NCBI GenBank assembly: GCA_036675505.1
Contig: JAKFEW010000011.1
Coordinates: forward strand, 56,667 to 120,666
Origin: JAKFEW01 sp036675505
GTDB lineage: Bacteria; Cyanobacteriota; Sericytochromatia; S15B-MN24; JAQBPE01
Reading direction: 5' to 3'
DNA length: 64,000 bases
The notes under the pieces are model-generated. The model was not told where the DNA came from, searched no databases, and worked only from the letters and a program-made list of their open reading frames with translations. The translations under genes were made by a program, and so were the position numbers. Below are positions 1 to 4,688 of this stretch, in pieces; position 1 is the first letter of the stretch, and every line of letters starts with the position of its first letter.

Positions 1-287
1 CCCTCGAAGAGCGTCGCGAGCCAGCGCATCTCGGCCGCGTCGATCTTGCCGGGCTCGGGCTCGACCCGCGCCCACTCGATGCTCAGGCGGATCGTGTCGG
101 CCCCCAGCTCGTAGCGGATCCGGTCGAAATCCTCGCGCCAGTGGACGCGGAAGTCGTTGCCGCAGCCCGAGACGTGCGGAAACCGGCCCGCGCGCTCGGC
201 GTGGGTCCAGTCGGAGGCGGGGGCGCCACCTTCGTTTTGGTGGCTCGAAATGGCCACACCCCAGAGGAAGTCGTCGGGCATCGGCAT
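1..287 (-). CDS. Family 1 glycoside hydrolase (beta-glucosidase type), N-terminal part
   Basis: The reading frame leaves the window at its left edge, so about 95 residues are visible. They match the start of the GH1 TIM barrel: DFLWGVAISSHQNEGG at residues 5-20 (the usual form is FxWGxATxxxQxEG), then DWTHAE, then REDFDRIRYELGADTIR and SIEWARVEPEPGKID, the canonical second-strand region of this family. The likely role is hydrolysis of beta-glycosides, probably cytoplasmic because no signal peptide is visible. The catalytic glutamates lie outside the window. The start ATG at 287 has an AAGG ribosome site 6 nt upstream and lies 7 nt after the stop of the upstream kinase, so the two are probably co-transcribed. 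A second in-frame ATG at 281 is possible. Confidence 0.82.
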   Translation of the reverse strand, partial: MPMPDDFLWGVAISSHQNEGGAPASDWTHAERAGRFPHVSGCGNDFRVHWREDFDRIRYELGADTIRLSIEWARVEPEPGKIDAAEMRWLATLFE

Positions 288-294
288 GATGCCT

Positions 295-1821
295 TCATGA
301 TAGCGCACTGGCAGGCAGCGTGAAGCAAACCAGGGCCCCGCCGCCCGGCGCCTCCTCGATCCAGATGCGTCCGCCGTGGCGCTCGACGATGTGCTTGGCG
401 ATCGTGAGCCCGAGCCCTGTGCCGCCCCGCGAGCGGTTGTGCGCCGGCGCCAACTGGTGGAACCGCTCGAAGACCTTCTCACGCTGCTCCGGCGGCACGC
501 CGGGCCCCTGATCGGCCACCTCGACGCGGACCTCGTCGCCCCGGCGCGACGCCGTCACCCGGATCCGGCCGCCGGGAGGCGAGAAGGAGATGGCGTTGTC
601 GATCAGGTTGGTCAGCACCTGCTGGAGCCGATCAGCGTCCGCGAGGACCGCGAGCCCCGCCTCCGCTTCCACTGCGATCGCCAGGCTGGGAGCCTTGCGT
701 GACCACCGCGACACGCCATCCGTCCGCAGGAACGCCGTGAGGTCGAGCGGCTGCGGCTTGATCGTCAGGTTGCCGGTGCGCAGGCGGCCCAGGTCGAAGA
801 TGTCCCGGACCAGGCGCGTCATGTGGTTCGCGCTCTCCAGGGCGTCGCGGATCAGCTCGCGCCCGGTCTCGCTGTGCGGATCGAGCTGGCCGCGCTCGAG
901 CATCATCAGCGGCGCCAGGATCGTCGTGAGCGGCGTGCGCAGCTCATGGCTCACGACGGCGACGATCTCGTCCTTGATCCGCTCGGCCGTCCGCTGCTCG
1001 GTGACGTCCTGGACCACCCCGACGACGCGCGGCGCGGCCCCGGTCCTACGCCGCAGGCGGGCGCGAACGCGCCAAGTGCGCTCCTCGCCGTCGGAGCGGA
1101 TCACGCGGCGCTCGGCGGTCAGCGCCCGGTGGCCCGCCTTCAGGCTCGCCATGTCGGCGTCGAACGATGGGCGATCGTCCGGCACGAGCCGATCGCGCAG
1201 GAACGCCAGGCTCGGGGTGATGCTGCGCGGCGCGAGCCCGAGCAGGCGGTAGACGCCATCGGACCAGGCGAATTCACCGGTGCCGAGGTCGAGCTCGAAG
1301 CTCCCCATGTCGGCGAGCCGCTCCCCCTCGCTCAGCTGGACCTTCTGGCGGTAGAGCGCCTCCTGCTCCCGCTTGCGCTCGGTGATGTCGACCATCACGC
1401 AGATCACGCCCGACTCGTCGCCCGCGAAGGTCGGGATGCGCGACCCGAACTTGCGGAAGATCCGGGGGCGGCCATCGTGCGCGGTGACGCGGACTTCCAT
1501 ATCGAATGAGGTGATCGTGCCTGCACGCAGGCGGGCGAGCTGTTGGTTCAGGCGCACGGCATCCGGCGGGTCGGCGATCGACGCGAGCGTGCCGAGCTCG
1601 GTGGGGCCGAACCCCAGGATGCGTCTGAGGAAAGGGTTCATCTCGAGGACGCGCCCGTCGCCGTCCTCGATCAGGATGCCGATCGACACGTCGTCGAGCG
1701 CGCGCCGGTAGCGATCGTCCTCGCGCCAATGGATGTCCGGCACCGGCGCGGTGTCGGGCCATTGGCCGAGCGTCTTCGGCTCGCTCGCCTGGAACTCTTC
1801 TCGCCGTGGCCGTTTACCCAT
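295..1821 (-). CDS. PAS-PAS sensor histidine kinase
   Basis: The protein has 508 residues and no membrane segment, so it is a soluble sensor. Order: PAS fold at ~40-150 ending in a PAC-like VMVDITERK; second PAS at ~160-280 ending in VVQDVTEQR; HisKA with the phospho-acceptor motif VSHELRTPL near residue 293; HATPase with N box TNLIDNAISFSP, G1 VADQGPGVP, F box FERFHQ and G2 GGTGLGLTIAKH. All kinase boxes are intact. No receiver domain or response regulator is adjacent, so it is an orphan kinase. It sits between an HNH gene and a GH1 gene on the same strand; the ligand is not predictable. No good ribosome site is seen before the chosen ATG. Confidence 0.9.
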   Translation of the reverse strand: MGKRPRREEFQASEPKTLGQWPDTAPVPDIHWREDDRYRRALDDVSIGILIEDGDGRVLEMNPFLRRILGFGPTELGTLASIADPPDAVRLNQQLARLRAGTITSFDMEVRVTAHDGRPRIFRKFGSRIPTFAGDESGVICVMVDITERKREQEALYRQKVQLSEGERLADMGSFELDLGTGEFAWSDGVYRLLGLAPRSITPSLAFLRDRLVPDDRPSFDADMASLKAGHRALTAERRVIRSDGEERTWRVRARLRRRTGAAPRVVGVVQDVTEQRTAERIKDEIVAVVSHELRTPLTTILAPLMMLERGQLDPHSETGRELIRDALESANHMTRLVRDIFDLGRLRTGNLTIKPQPLDLTAFLRTDGVSRWSRKAPSLAIAVEAEAGLAVLADADRLQQVLTNLIDNAISFSPPGGRIRVTASRRGDEVRVEVADQGPGVPPEQREKVFERFHQLAPAHNRSRGGTGLGLTIAKHIVERHGGRIWIEEAPGGGALVCFTLPASALS

Positions 1822-1936
1822 GTGTTCATGGTGACCAGGTCTCGGCCCCGATCAAGTGACAACCGAACGTCGTCATCCCGGCGACGAGCCGCTGCGCGTC
1901 CGCCGACGGTCGACGCGACGGCGGCCGTCGGGGCGC

Positions 1937-2479
1937 TCAGCCCCCGACGGCCGCGGTCATCCGCGCGAGCACTTCGGAGTAGAGGTCGGGCGCGAGCCGA
2001 CGCGGACGCGTCAGCAACCTCATCCCGGCCTCTTCCGGCGTGCGGTCGGCCTTGCCGTGATTACAGCGCTCGCACGCCGCGACCAGGTTCTCCCACGAAT
2101 CCGGGCCGCCGCGCGAGGCGGGCAGCACGTGGTCGAGCGTCAAGGCCCCGCCGCGCTTGCCGCAGTACTGGCAGCGGTGGCGATCGCGCCGCAGCACGAG
2201 CATGCGCGTGGGACGCCGCTGGCCGATGCGGTATGCGACCGCCCGGTGCAGGCGCAGCACGCCGGGCACCAGGAACGCGCCTTCCACGATCAGCTCGGGG
2301 AAGCGCGCACCCCAGTTCTCGACGGCCGAGGCCGCGAGGCCCAACCGCGCGACCGGTGCCTGGGCATCCAGGCCCACCGCCGGCACGGCCTTGCCGGACA
2401 CGAGCAGGTAGATTGCGTGCTCGACGCCGATCTCGCGCAGGGGTTGGAAGTGTGAGTCGCAGAGGATGACTTGTGGCAT
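1937..2479 (-). CDS. HNH endonuclease
   Basis: A 180-residue protein. The C-terminal half carries a complete HNH/zinc-knuckle module: RHRCQYCGK (first CxxC), LTLDHVLPASRGG (catalytic H in the DH pair), ENLVAACERCNHGKADR (Asn and second CxxC followed by N/H). The N-terminal ~95 residues are the helper region common to bacterial stand-alone HNH proteins of this type. Such proteins are metal-dependent DNA nucleases; the biological role of this chromosomal family is unclear. It is the first protein gene downstream of the tRNA/Y RNA array on the same strand. A small hairpin at 2486-2502 (CCTAC/GTAGG arms on the minus strand) lies next to the start and could mask the ribosome site. Confidence 0.85.
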   Translation of the reverse strand: MPQVILCDSHFQPLREIGVEHAIYLLVSGKAVPAVGLDAQAPVARLGLAASAVENWGARFPELIVEGAFLVPGVLRLHRAVAYRIGQRRPTRMLVLRRDRHRCQYCGKRGGALTLDHVLPASRGGPDSWENLVAACERCNHGKADRTPEEAGMRLLTRPRRLAPDLYSEVLARMTAAVGG

Positions 2480-2528
2480 CGGGAACCTACTTTCGAGGTA
2501 GGGGTCTAAGGAGGAAAGAAGAGGAGTC

Positions 2529-2627
2529 GGGGATCTTGGATTCGAACCAAAGGTAACCCTTCAGGGGCGGCCCGGCAGGCCGGGCGATGATCCGAGAAGG
2601 AGTCGCTCCCCACGGAGCATGATCCCC
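2529..2627 (-). ncRNA. tRNA-like structured RNA of 99 nt, class unclear
   Basis: The ends form a perfect 7-bp acceptor-like stem (GGGGATC with GATCCCC) and the 3' side carries a T arm with the exact TTCGAAT loop (TTTGG/CCAAG-type stem). The interior is not a cloverleaf: a GCTCC/GGAGC stem closed by only four bases stands where a D arm should be and lacks the usual AGNNGG loop. Next come a GCCCGG/CCGGGC hairpin and a small CCC/GGG hairpin. No convincing anticodon arm was found. It could be a degenerate long-arm tRNA, a tRNA mimic processed by RNase P/Z, or another member of the Y-RNA-like family in this array. It is the last RNA unit before the HNH gene. Confidence 0.45.
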
Positions 2628-2709
2628 ATGTAGTTGGACCGCGAGCACCGCATGGAAGTTCCATGCGGGCGAGCTCTCACGGCCCAGAGGCCCCAGAGCT
2701 ATTGTAAAG

Positions 2710-2782
2710 TCCAGGTGGTTGGACTCGAACCAACGTCTGCCTGCTCCCCGAGCAGGCCGTCTAGCCACTGACGTACACCTGG
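2710..2782 (-). tRNA. tRNA-Pro(GGG)
   Basis: Full cloverleaf: acceptor CCAGGTG/CACCTGG, D stem CGTC/GACG, anticodon stem CCTGC/GCAGG, T arm GTTGG-TTCGAGT-CCAAC, discriminator A; CCA is not encoded. The anticodon loop reads TCGGGGA, giving anticodon GGG. Position 33 is C rather than the nearly invariant T, an oddity shared with tRNA-Gly of this array. Confidence 0.88.
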
Positions 2783-2808
2783 AAAACCCAACGGCGCCTG
2801 GCGCCGAG

Positions 2809-2880
2809 TACCCCCGCCGGGGATCGAACCCGGAACTGCGGATTGAGAATCCACCGATCTCGCCATTAATCCACAGGGGC
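2809..2880 (-). tRNA. tRNA-Glu(CTC)
   Basis: Acceptor GCCCCTG pairs with CGGGGGT (two wobbles), D stem GATT/GATC region with AATGG in the loop, anticodon loop TTCTCAA (anticodon CTC) on a GTGGA/TCCGC stem, T arm CCGGG-TTCGATC-CCCGG, discriminator A. CCA is not encoded. Confidence 0.88.
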
Positions 2881-3015
2881 ATGTGTGCTCCGGCTTTCCG
2901 CCCGAAGGCGGAAGCCCGGCGAGCCTCGATTTGCGATTGGATGAGAGTTTTGGGCACGGAGCTCAGGGCTCCTCAGCCCGATGGGAAAACCGGAAATTTC
3001 AGCGGTTGAAGGGAC

Positions 3016-3171
3016 CTAAGCGTCGCTCACCGCCCAATGCGGATCGCGGATGCCCTCGTCGAGTTTGACCTCGACGATGGCGCCGATGCGCGTGCCGTAC
3101 CCCTCGATCCAGGCGACCTGGACCGTGGAGCCCTTTCGCACCTCGACCTGGTACACGAGATTCTGGAACAT
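3016..3171 (-). CDS. 51-aa protein encoded inside the tRNA array
   Basis: ATG at 3171 is preceded by a strong AAGGAGG site 7-8 nt upstream and the frame ends in TAG at 3016. The peptide begins MFQNLVYQVEVRKG and ends IRDPHWAVSDA. It alternates short hydrophobic and charged stretches typical of a small beta-sheet fold, has no signal peptide or membrane segment, and contains one Trp in a VAWIEGYGTRIG segment. I do not recognise the family. Its position between tRNA-Pro(CGG) and tRNA-Glu, on the same strand, means it is probably on the array transcript. The flanking 2881-3015 holds two hairpins (GGCTTCCGCC/GGCGGAAAGCC and GGGCT/AGCCC) and no further gene. Confidence 0.65.
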   Translation of the reverse strand: MFQNLVYQVEVRKGSTVQVAWIEGYGTRIGAIVEVKLDEGIRDPHWAVSDA

Positions 3172-3195
3172 GGCGGGCCTCCTTGTTGGCGACAG

Positions 3196-3267
3196 TCCGA
3201 GTGGCTGGATTTGAACCAGCGTCTGCCTGCTCCCGAAGCAGGCCGTCTACCGCTGACGTACACCCGG
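3196..3267 (-). tRNA. tRNA-Pro(CGG)
   Basis: Acceptor CCGGGTG/CACTCGG with one G-T pair, D stem CGTC/GACG with AGCGGTA loop, anticodon arm CCTGC-TTCGGGA-GCAGG (anticodon CGG, normal T33), T arm GCTGG-TTCAAAT-CCAGC, discriminator A. It is clearly a paralogue of the Pro(GGG) gene at 2710-2782, with the same anticodon stem and D stem. Confidence 0.92.
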
Positions 3268-3283
3268 ATGAGGTGGTGATGGG

Positions 3284-3353
3284 GTGACCGACGAGTACTG
3301 CCCTCGCTAGACCGCGTTCACAGCGCGGCGCCTCACTTTTTGGCTTCGGTCAC
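3284..3353 (-). tRNA. Aberrant tRNA-His(GTG)-like cloverleaf
   Basis: A complete 70-nt cloverleaf can be drawn: acceptor GTGACCG/CGGTCAC, D stem GCC/GGC, anticodon arm CCGCG-CTGTGAA-CGCGG with anticodon GTG and normal T33, T stem GCGAG/CTCGT. C follows the 3' acceptor strand, as in tRNA-His. However the D loop (AAAAAGTGA) lacks the GG pair and the T loop (GGCAGTA) lacks TTCRA, so the normal D-T tertiary contact cannot form. A standard tRNA finder would probably miss or down-score it. It lies 3 nt from the tRNA-Leu discriminator base, so it fits the tight array spacing. Confidence 0.55.
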
Positions 3354-3356
3354 AGG

Positions 3357-3443
3357 TGAGGAAGGAGGGATTTGAACCCACAATGCCCGTTTCCGGGCTC
3401 CTGGTTCTGAGCCAGGCGCGTCTGCCAGTTTCGCCACTTCCCC
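3357..3443 (-). tRNA. tRNA-Leu(CAG)
   Basis: Class II tRNA: acceptor GGGGAAG/CTTCCTC, D arm with AAACTGGCA loop, anticodon arm CCTGG-CTCAGAA-CCAGG (anticodon CAG), long variable arm GCCCG-GAAA-CGGGC, T arm with TTCAAAT and one mismatch in the T stem, discriminator A. Confidence 0.9.
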
Positions 3444-3450
3444 GGAAAGG

Positions 3451-3532
3451 TGCATGAGGAGGGACTCGAACCCCCGAACCACGTGGGAGCTGGGTTACAG
3501 CCAGCCGACTTTGCCGCTCGTCGCACTCACGC
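3451..3532 (-). tRNA. tRNA-Tyr(GTA)
   Basis: Bacterial-type class II tRNA-Tyr: acceptor GCGTGAG/CTCATGC, D stem CGAC/GTCG, anticodon arm GCTGG-CTGTAAC-CCAGC (anticodon GTA), variable arm with CCCACG/CGTGG-like pairing, T arm GGGGG-TTCGAGT-CCCTC, discriminator A. The 56-nt spacer up to tRNA-Thr is AT-rich and empty. Confidence 0.9.
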
Positions 3533-3588
3533 ATGAAATAGTTCTGATTGAAGCGAATGATGGAAGTATTCAATTGAGAAGGAACCAA

Positions 3589-3661
3589 AGCCCACGGGCG
3601 GATTCGAACCGCCGGCCTCACCCTTACGAGGGGTTTGCTCGACCAACCGAGCTCCATGGGC
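3589..3661 (-). tRNA. tRNA-Thr(CGT)
   Basis: Acceptor GCCCATG/CGTGGGC, D stem GCTC/GAGC with GGTTGGTC loop, anticodon loop CTCGTAA (anticodon CGT) on a stem with one mismatch at its base, T arm GGCGG-TTCGAAT-CCGCC, discriminator T. Confidence 0.9.
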
Positions 3662-3696
3662 AATGAGAATAGAAGGAGCGTACTGAATTGGAAAGG

Positions 3697-3770
3697 TGGA
3701 CACGACGGGACTCGAACCCGTTGCCTCCTGCTTGCAAGGCAGGCGCTCTACCCGGTGAGCTACGGTGCCC
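3697..3770 (-). tRNA. tRNA-Ala(TGC)
   Basis: Acceptor GGGCACC/CGTGTCC carries the G3-T70 pair that identifies alanine tRNAs; the last pair (7-66) is a C-C mismatch. D stem GCTC/GAGC, anticodon arm CCTGC-CTTGCAA-GCAGG (anticodon TGC), T arm ACGGG-TTCGAGT-CCCGT, discriminator A. Confidence 0.9.
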
Positions 3771-3776
3771 AGAAGG

Positions 3777-3902
3777 CCAGGCCGCCGGGAATCGAACCCG
3801 GGTCGCTCCGTTAACAGCGGTAACCATCTCCCAGTCGGCCCGGGTCGGGCAATTTGGCGGAAAATGGGTTTTTAAGCGTGTTGACCACTACACTACGGCC
3901 TG
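3777..3902 (-). tRNA. Aberrant tRNA-Asn(GTT)-like unit with insertion
   Basis: The 3' part is a normal tRNA 3' half: anticodon loop CTGTTAA (anticodon GTT), T arm CCGGG-TTCGATT-CCCGG, acceptor strand CGGCCTG, discriminator G. Two different 5' strands can close the acceptor: CAGGCCG at 3896-3902 (perfect, followed by a good D arm GTGT-AGTGGTCA-ACAC) and CGGGCCG at 3836-3842 (one wobble, followed by a shortened D region). The stretch between the D arm and anticodon arm is about 50 nt too long and folds into an 11-bp helix with one bulged base (AACCCATTTTCC with GGGAGATGGTT). It may be a pseudo-tRNA, a tandem of a 5' half and a short tRNA, or an insertion-bearing tRNA. Confidence 0.5.
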
Positions 3903-3909
3903 ATGATAC

Positions 3910-4052
3910 GGATGAACCCCGAGGCGAGGGGCTCGGACGAGTTGGAGACGTTTGACCACTCAACCACGGACGTCACGAAGACTTCCGGCGGGATTCGAAC
4001 CCGCATTTTCCTCCTTGGATAACCGTCCGATATCGGCCCCGAGGAACCATCC
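3910..4052 (-). ncRNA. Y RNA (YrlA-like), permuted tRNA-like module, copy 1
   Basis: Reading the minus strand: leader helix strands GGATG and GGGGC, a CGATA bulge, TCGGACG; T arm GCGGG-TTCGAAT-CCCGC (3988-4004); acceptor-like hairpin CGGAAGT/ACGTCCG closed by 7 nt (3967-3987); D arm with AGTGGTCA loop (3950-3964); then trailer strands CGTCCGA, GCCCC and CATCC that pair back with the leader. The order T arm, closed acceptor, D arm is a circular permutation of a tRNA, with both RNA ends leaving through the anticodon-stem position. That is the known layout of bacterial YrlA RNAs, in which the bulged end-helix binds Rsr/Ro60. An rsr gene lies upstream on the same strand. Confidence 0.7.
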
Positions 4053-4097
4053 ATCAATCCGAAATTGCGTGCGACCTCCTTTCTGGTGAACAAGGAG

Positions 4098-4170
4098 AGC
4101 CCCAGGCGGGAGTTGAACCCGCGACCTCCGCCCTGGCGAGGCGGCGCGCTACCAACTGCGCTACTGGAGC
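4098..4170 (-). tRNA. tRNA-Gly(GCC)
   Basis: Acceptor GCTCCAG/CTGGGGC, D stem GCGC/GCGC with AGTTGGTA loop, anticodon stem CCGCC/GGCGG with loop TCGCCAG (anticodon GCC), T arm GCGGG-TTCAACT-CCCGC, discriminator T. Position 33 is C instead of T, as in tRNA-Pro(GGG) of this array. Confidence 0.9.
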
Positions 4171-4174
4171 AGAG

Positions 4175-4245
4175 CGGTCTCAGGGAGGATCGAACTCCCG
4201 TGATGCGGCCGACAACCGCACGTCCTACCATTGAACGATGAGACC
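4175..4245 (-). tRNA. tRNA-Asp(GTC)
   Basis: Perfect acceptor GGTCTCA/TGAGACC, D stem GTTC/GGAC with AATGGTA loop, anticodon arm TGCGG-TTGTCGG-CCGCA (anticodon GTC), T arm GGGAG-TTCGATC-CTCCC, discriminator G as expected for Asp. Only 4 nt separate it from tRNA-Gly and 2 nt from the end of Y RNA copy 2, so maturation must come from a common precursor. Confidence 0.93.
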
Positions 4246-4247
4246 GA

Positions 4248-4383
4248 GGGGTGGCCCTCGGGACGAGGGACCGCCGAACGAATTGCTGCTCTACCCAACT
4301 GAGCTACAGGCCCCCGAATGGACCTGACGGGACTCGAACCCGTGACACGGTGATCATTCGACATCGGCCCCGAGGGGCCACCC
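4248..4383 (-). ncRNA. Y RNA (YrlA-like), permuted tRNA-like module, copy 2
   Basis: Minus-strand order: leader GGGTGG-C-CCCTCGGG then CCGA, internal TGT, CGAAT; T arm ACGGG-TTCGAGT-CCCGT (4327-4343); acceptor strands CAGGTCC and GGGCCTG (7 bp, one wobble) joined by a 6-nt loop ATTCGG (4307-4326); TA; canonical D arm GCTC-AGTTGGGTA-GAGC (4288-4304); then ATTCG, TCGG, and CCCGAGGGCCACCC that pair with the leader. The end helix is thus ~20 bp with asymmetric bulges, as expected of a Ro60/Rsr-binding stem. The GGGCCGATNTCG segment of the leader is shared with copy 1. As in YrlA, the T and D loops keep the bases needed for a tRNA elbow. Confidence 0.78.
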
Positions 4384-4408
4384 ACAATGAAGGAAGGACA
4401 AGCTTGTT

Positions 4409-4473
4409 GGCGTCGGATTGCGGGCTTGAACCGCTATCCCCAAGAGGAGATCCAACCAAAGGTAACCGACACC
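4409..4473 (-). tRNA. Short tRNA-Lys(CTT)-like unit
   Basis: The ends pair over 8 bp (GGTGTCGG with CCGACGCC). Inside are a mini D arm (CC/GG stem with TTTGGTT), an anticodon arm ATCTC-CTCTTGG-GGGAT with anticodon CTT and T33, a one-base variable region and a T arm GCGG-TTCAAGC-CCGC with only four pairs. At 65 nt it is shorter than any normal class I tRNA. It may be a decayed tRNA-Lys or a non-translating tRNA mimic. The 13-nt string GTTACCTTTGGTT also occurs in the tRNA-like RNA at 2529-2627. Confidence 0.45.
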
Positions 4474-4489
4474 ATCCGGCCCTCCCAGG

Positions 4490-4562
4490 TGGCTAGAGCT
4501 GGGATCGAACCAGCCTCTCGCGGATTTCACCCGCGCGCCTTCGCCCTGTTGACCTTCTAGCC
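4490..4562 (-). tRNA. tRNA-Phe(GAA)
   Basis: Perfect acceptor GGCTAGA/TCTAGCC, D stem GTC/GGC with AACAGGGCGAA loop, anticodon arm CGCGG-GTGAAAT-CCGCG (anticodon GAA), T arm GCTGG-TTCGATC-CCAGC, discriminator A. It is the first tRNA after the rsr gene. Confidence 0.93.
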
Positions 4563-4579
4563 TGGAATGGAGCCCGGGG

Positions 4580-4618
4580 GGACCGGGCGCCGGCACCTCA
4601 CGGCGCGAGCCCCGGTCC
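4580..4618 (-). other. Strong hairpin between rsr and the tRNA array
   Basis: On the minus strand GGACCGGG pairs with CCCGGTCC and the inner GCGCCG pairs with CGGCGC. No T run follows, so it does not look like a terminator. It may mark a processing site that separates the rsr message from the RNA array or protect the mRNA 3' end. The remaining sequence from 4619 to 4688 shows nothing recognisable. Confidence 0.5.
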
Positions 4619-4688
4619 TATTCGGATGCGCCTAGTTGGCGCCATTCGTGCCAATCATGAGGACCACCTGCTTTCATCTATCGTTGCC

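Noticed and set aside
2529..2627. tmRNA or selenocysteine tRNA
   Set aside because: The acceptor and T arm fit, but the length (99 nt) is too short for tmRNA, there is no tag-peptide region, and no TCA anticodon arm can be formed.
4248..4383. Permuted gene for a normal translating tRNA
   Set aside because: The outer strands keep pairing far beyond an anticodon stem and no 7-nt loop with an anticodon can be assembled, so a Y RNA is the better reading.
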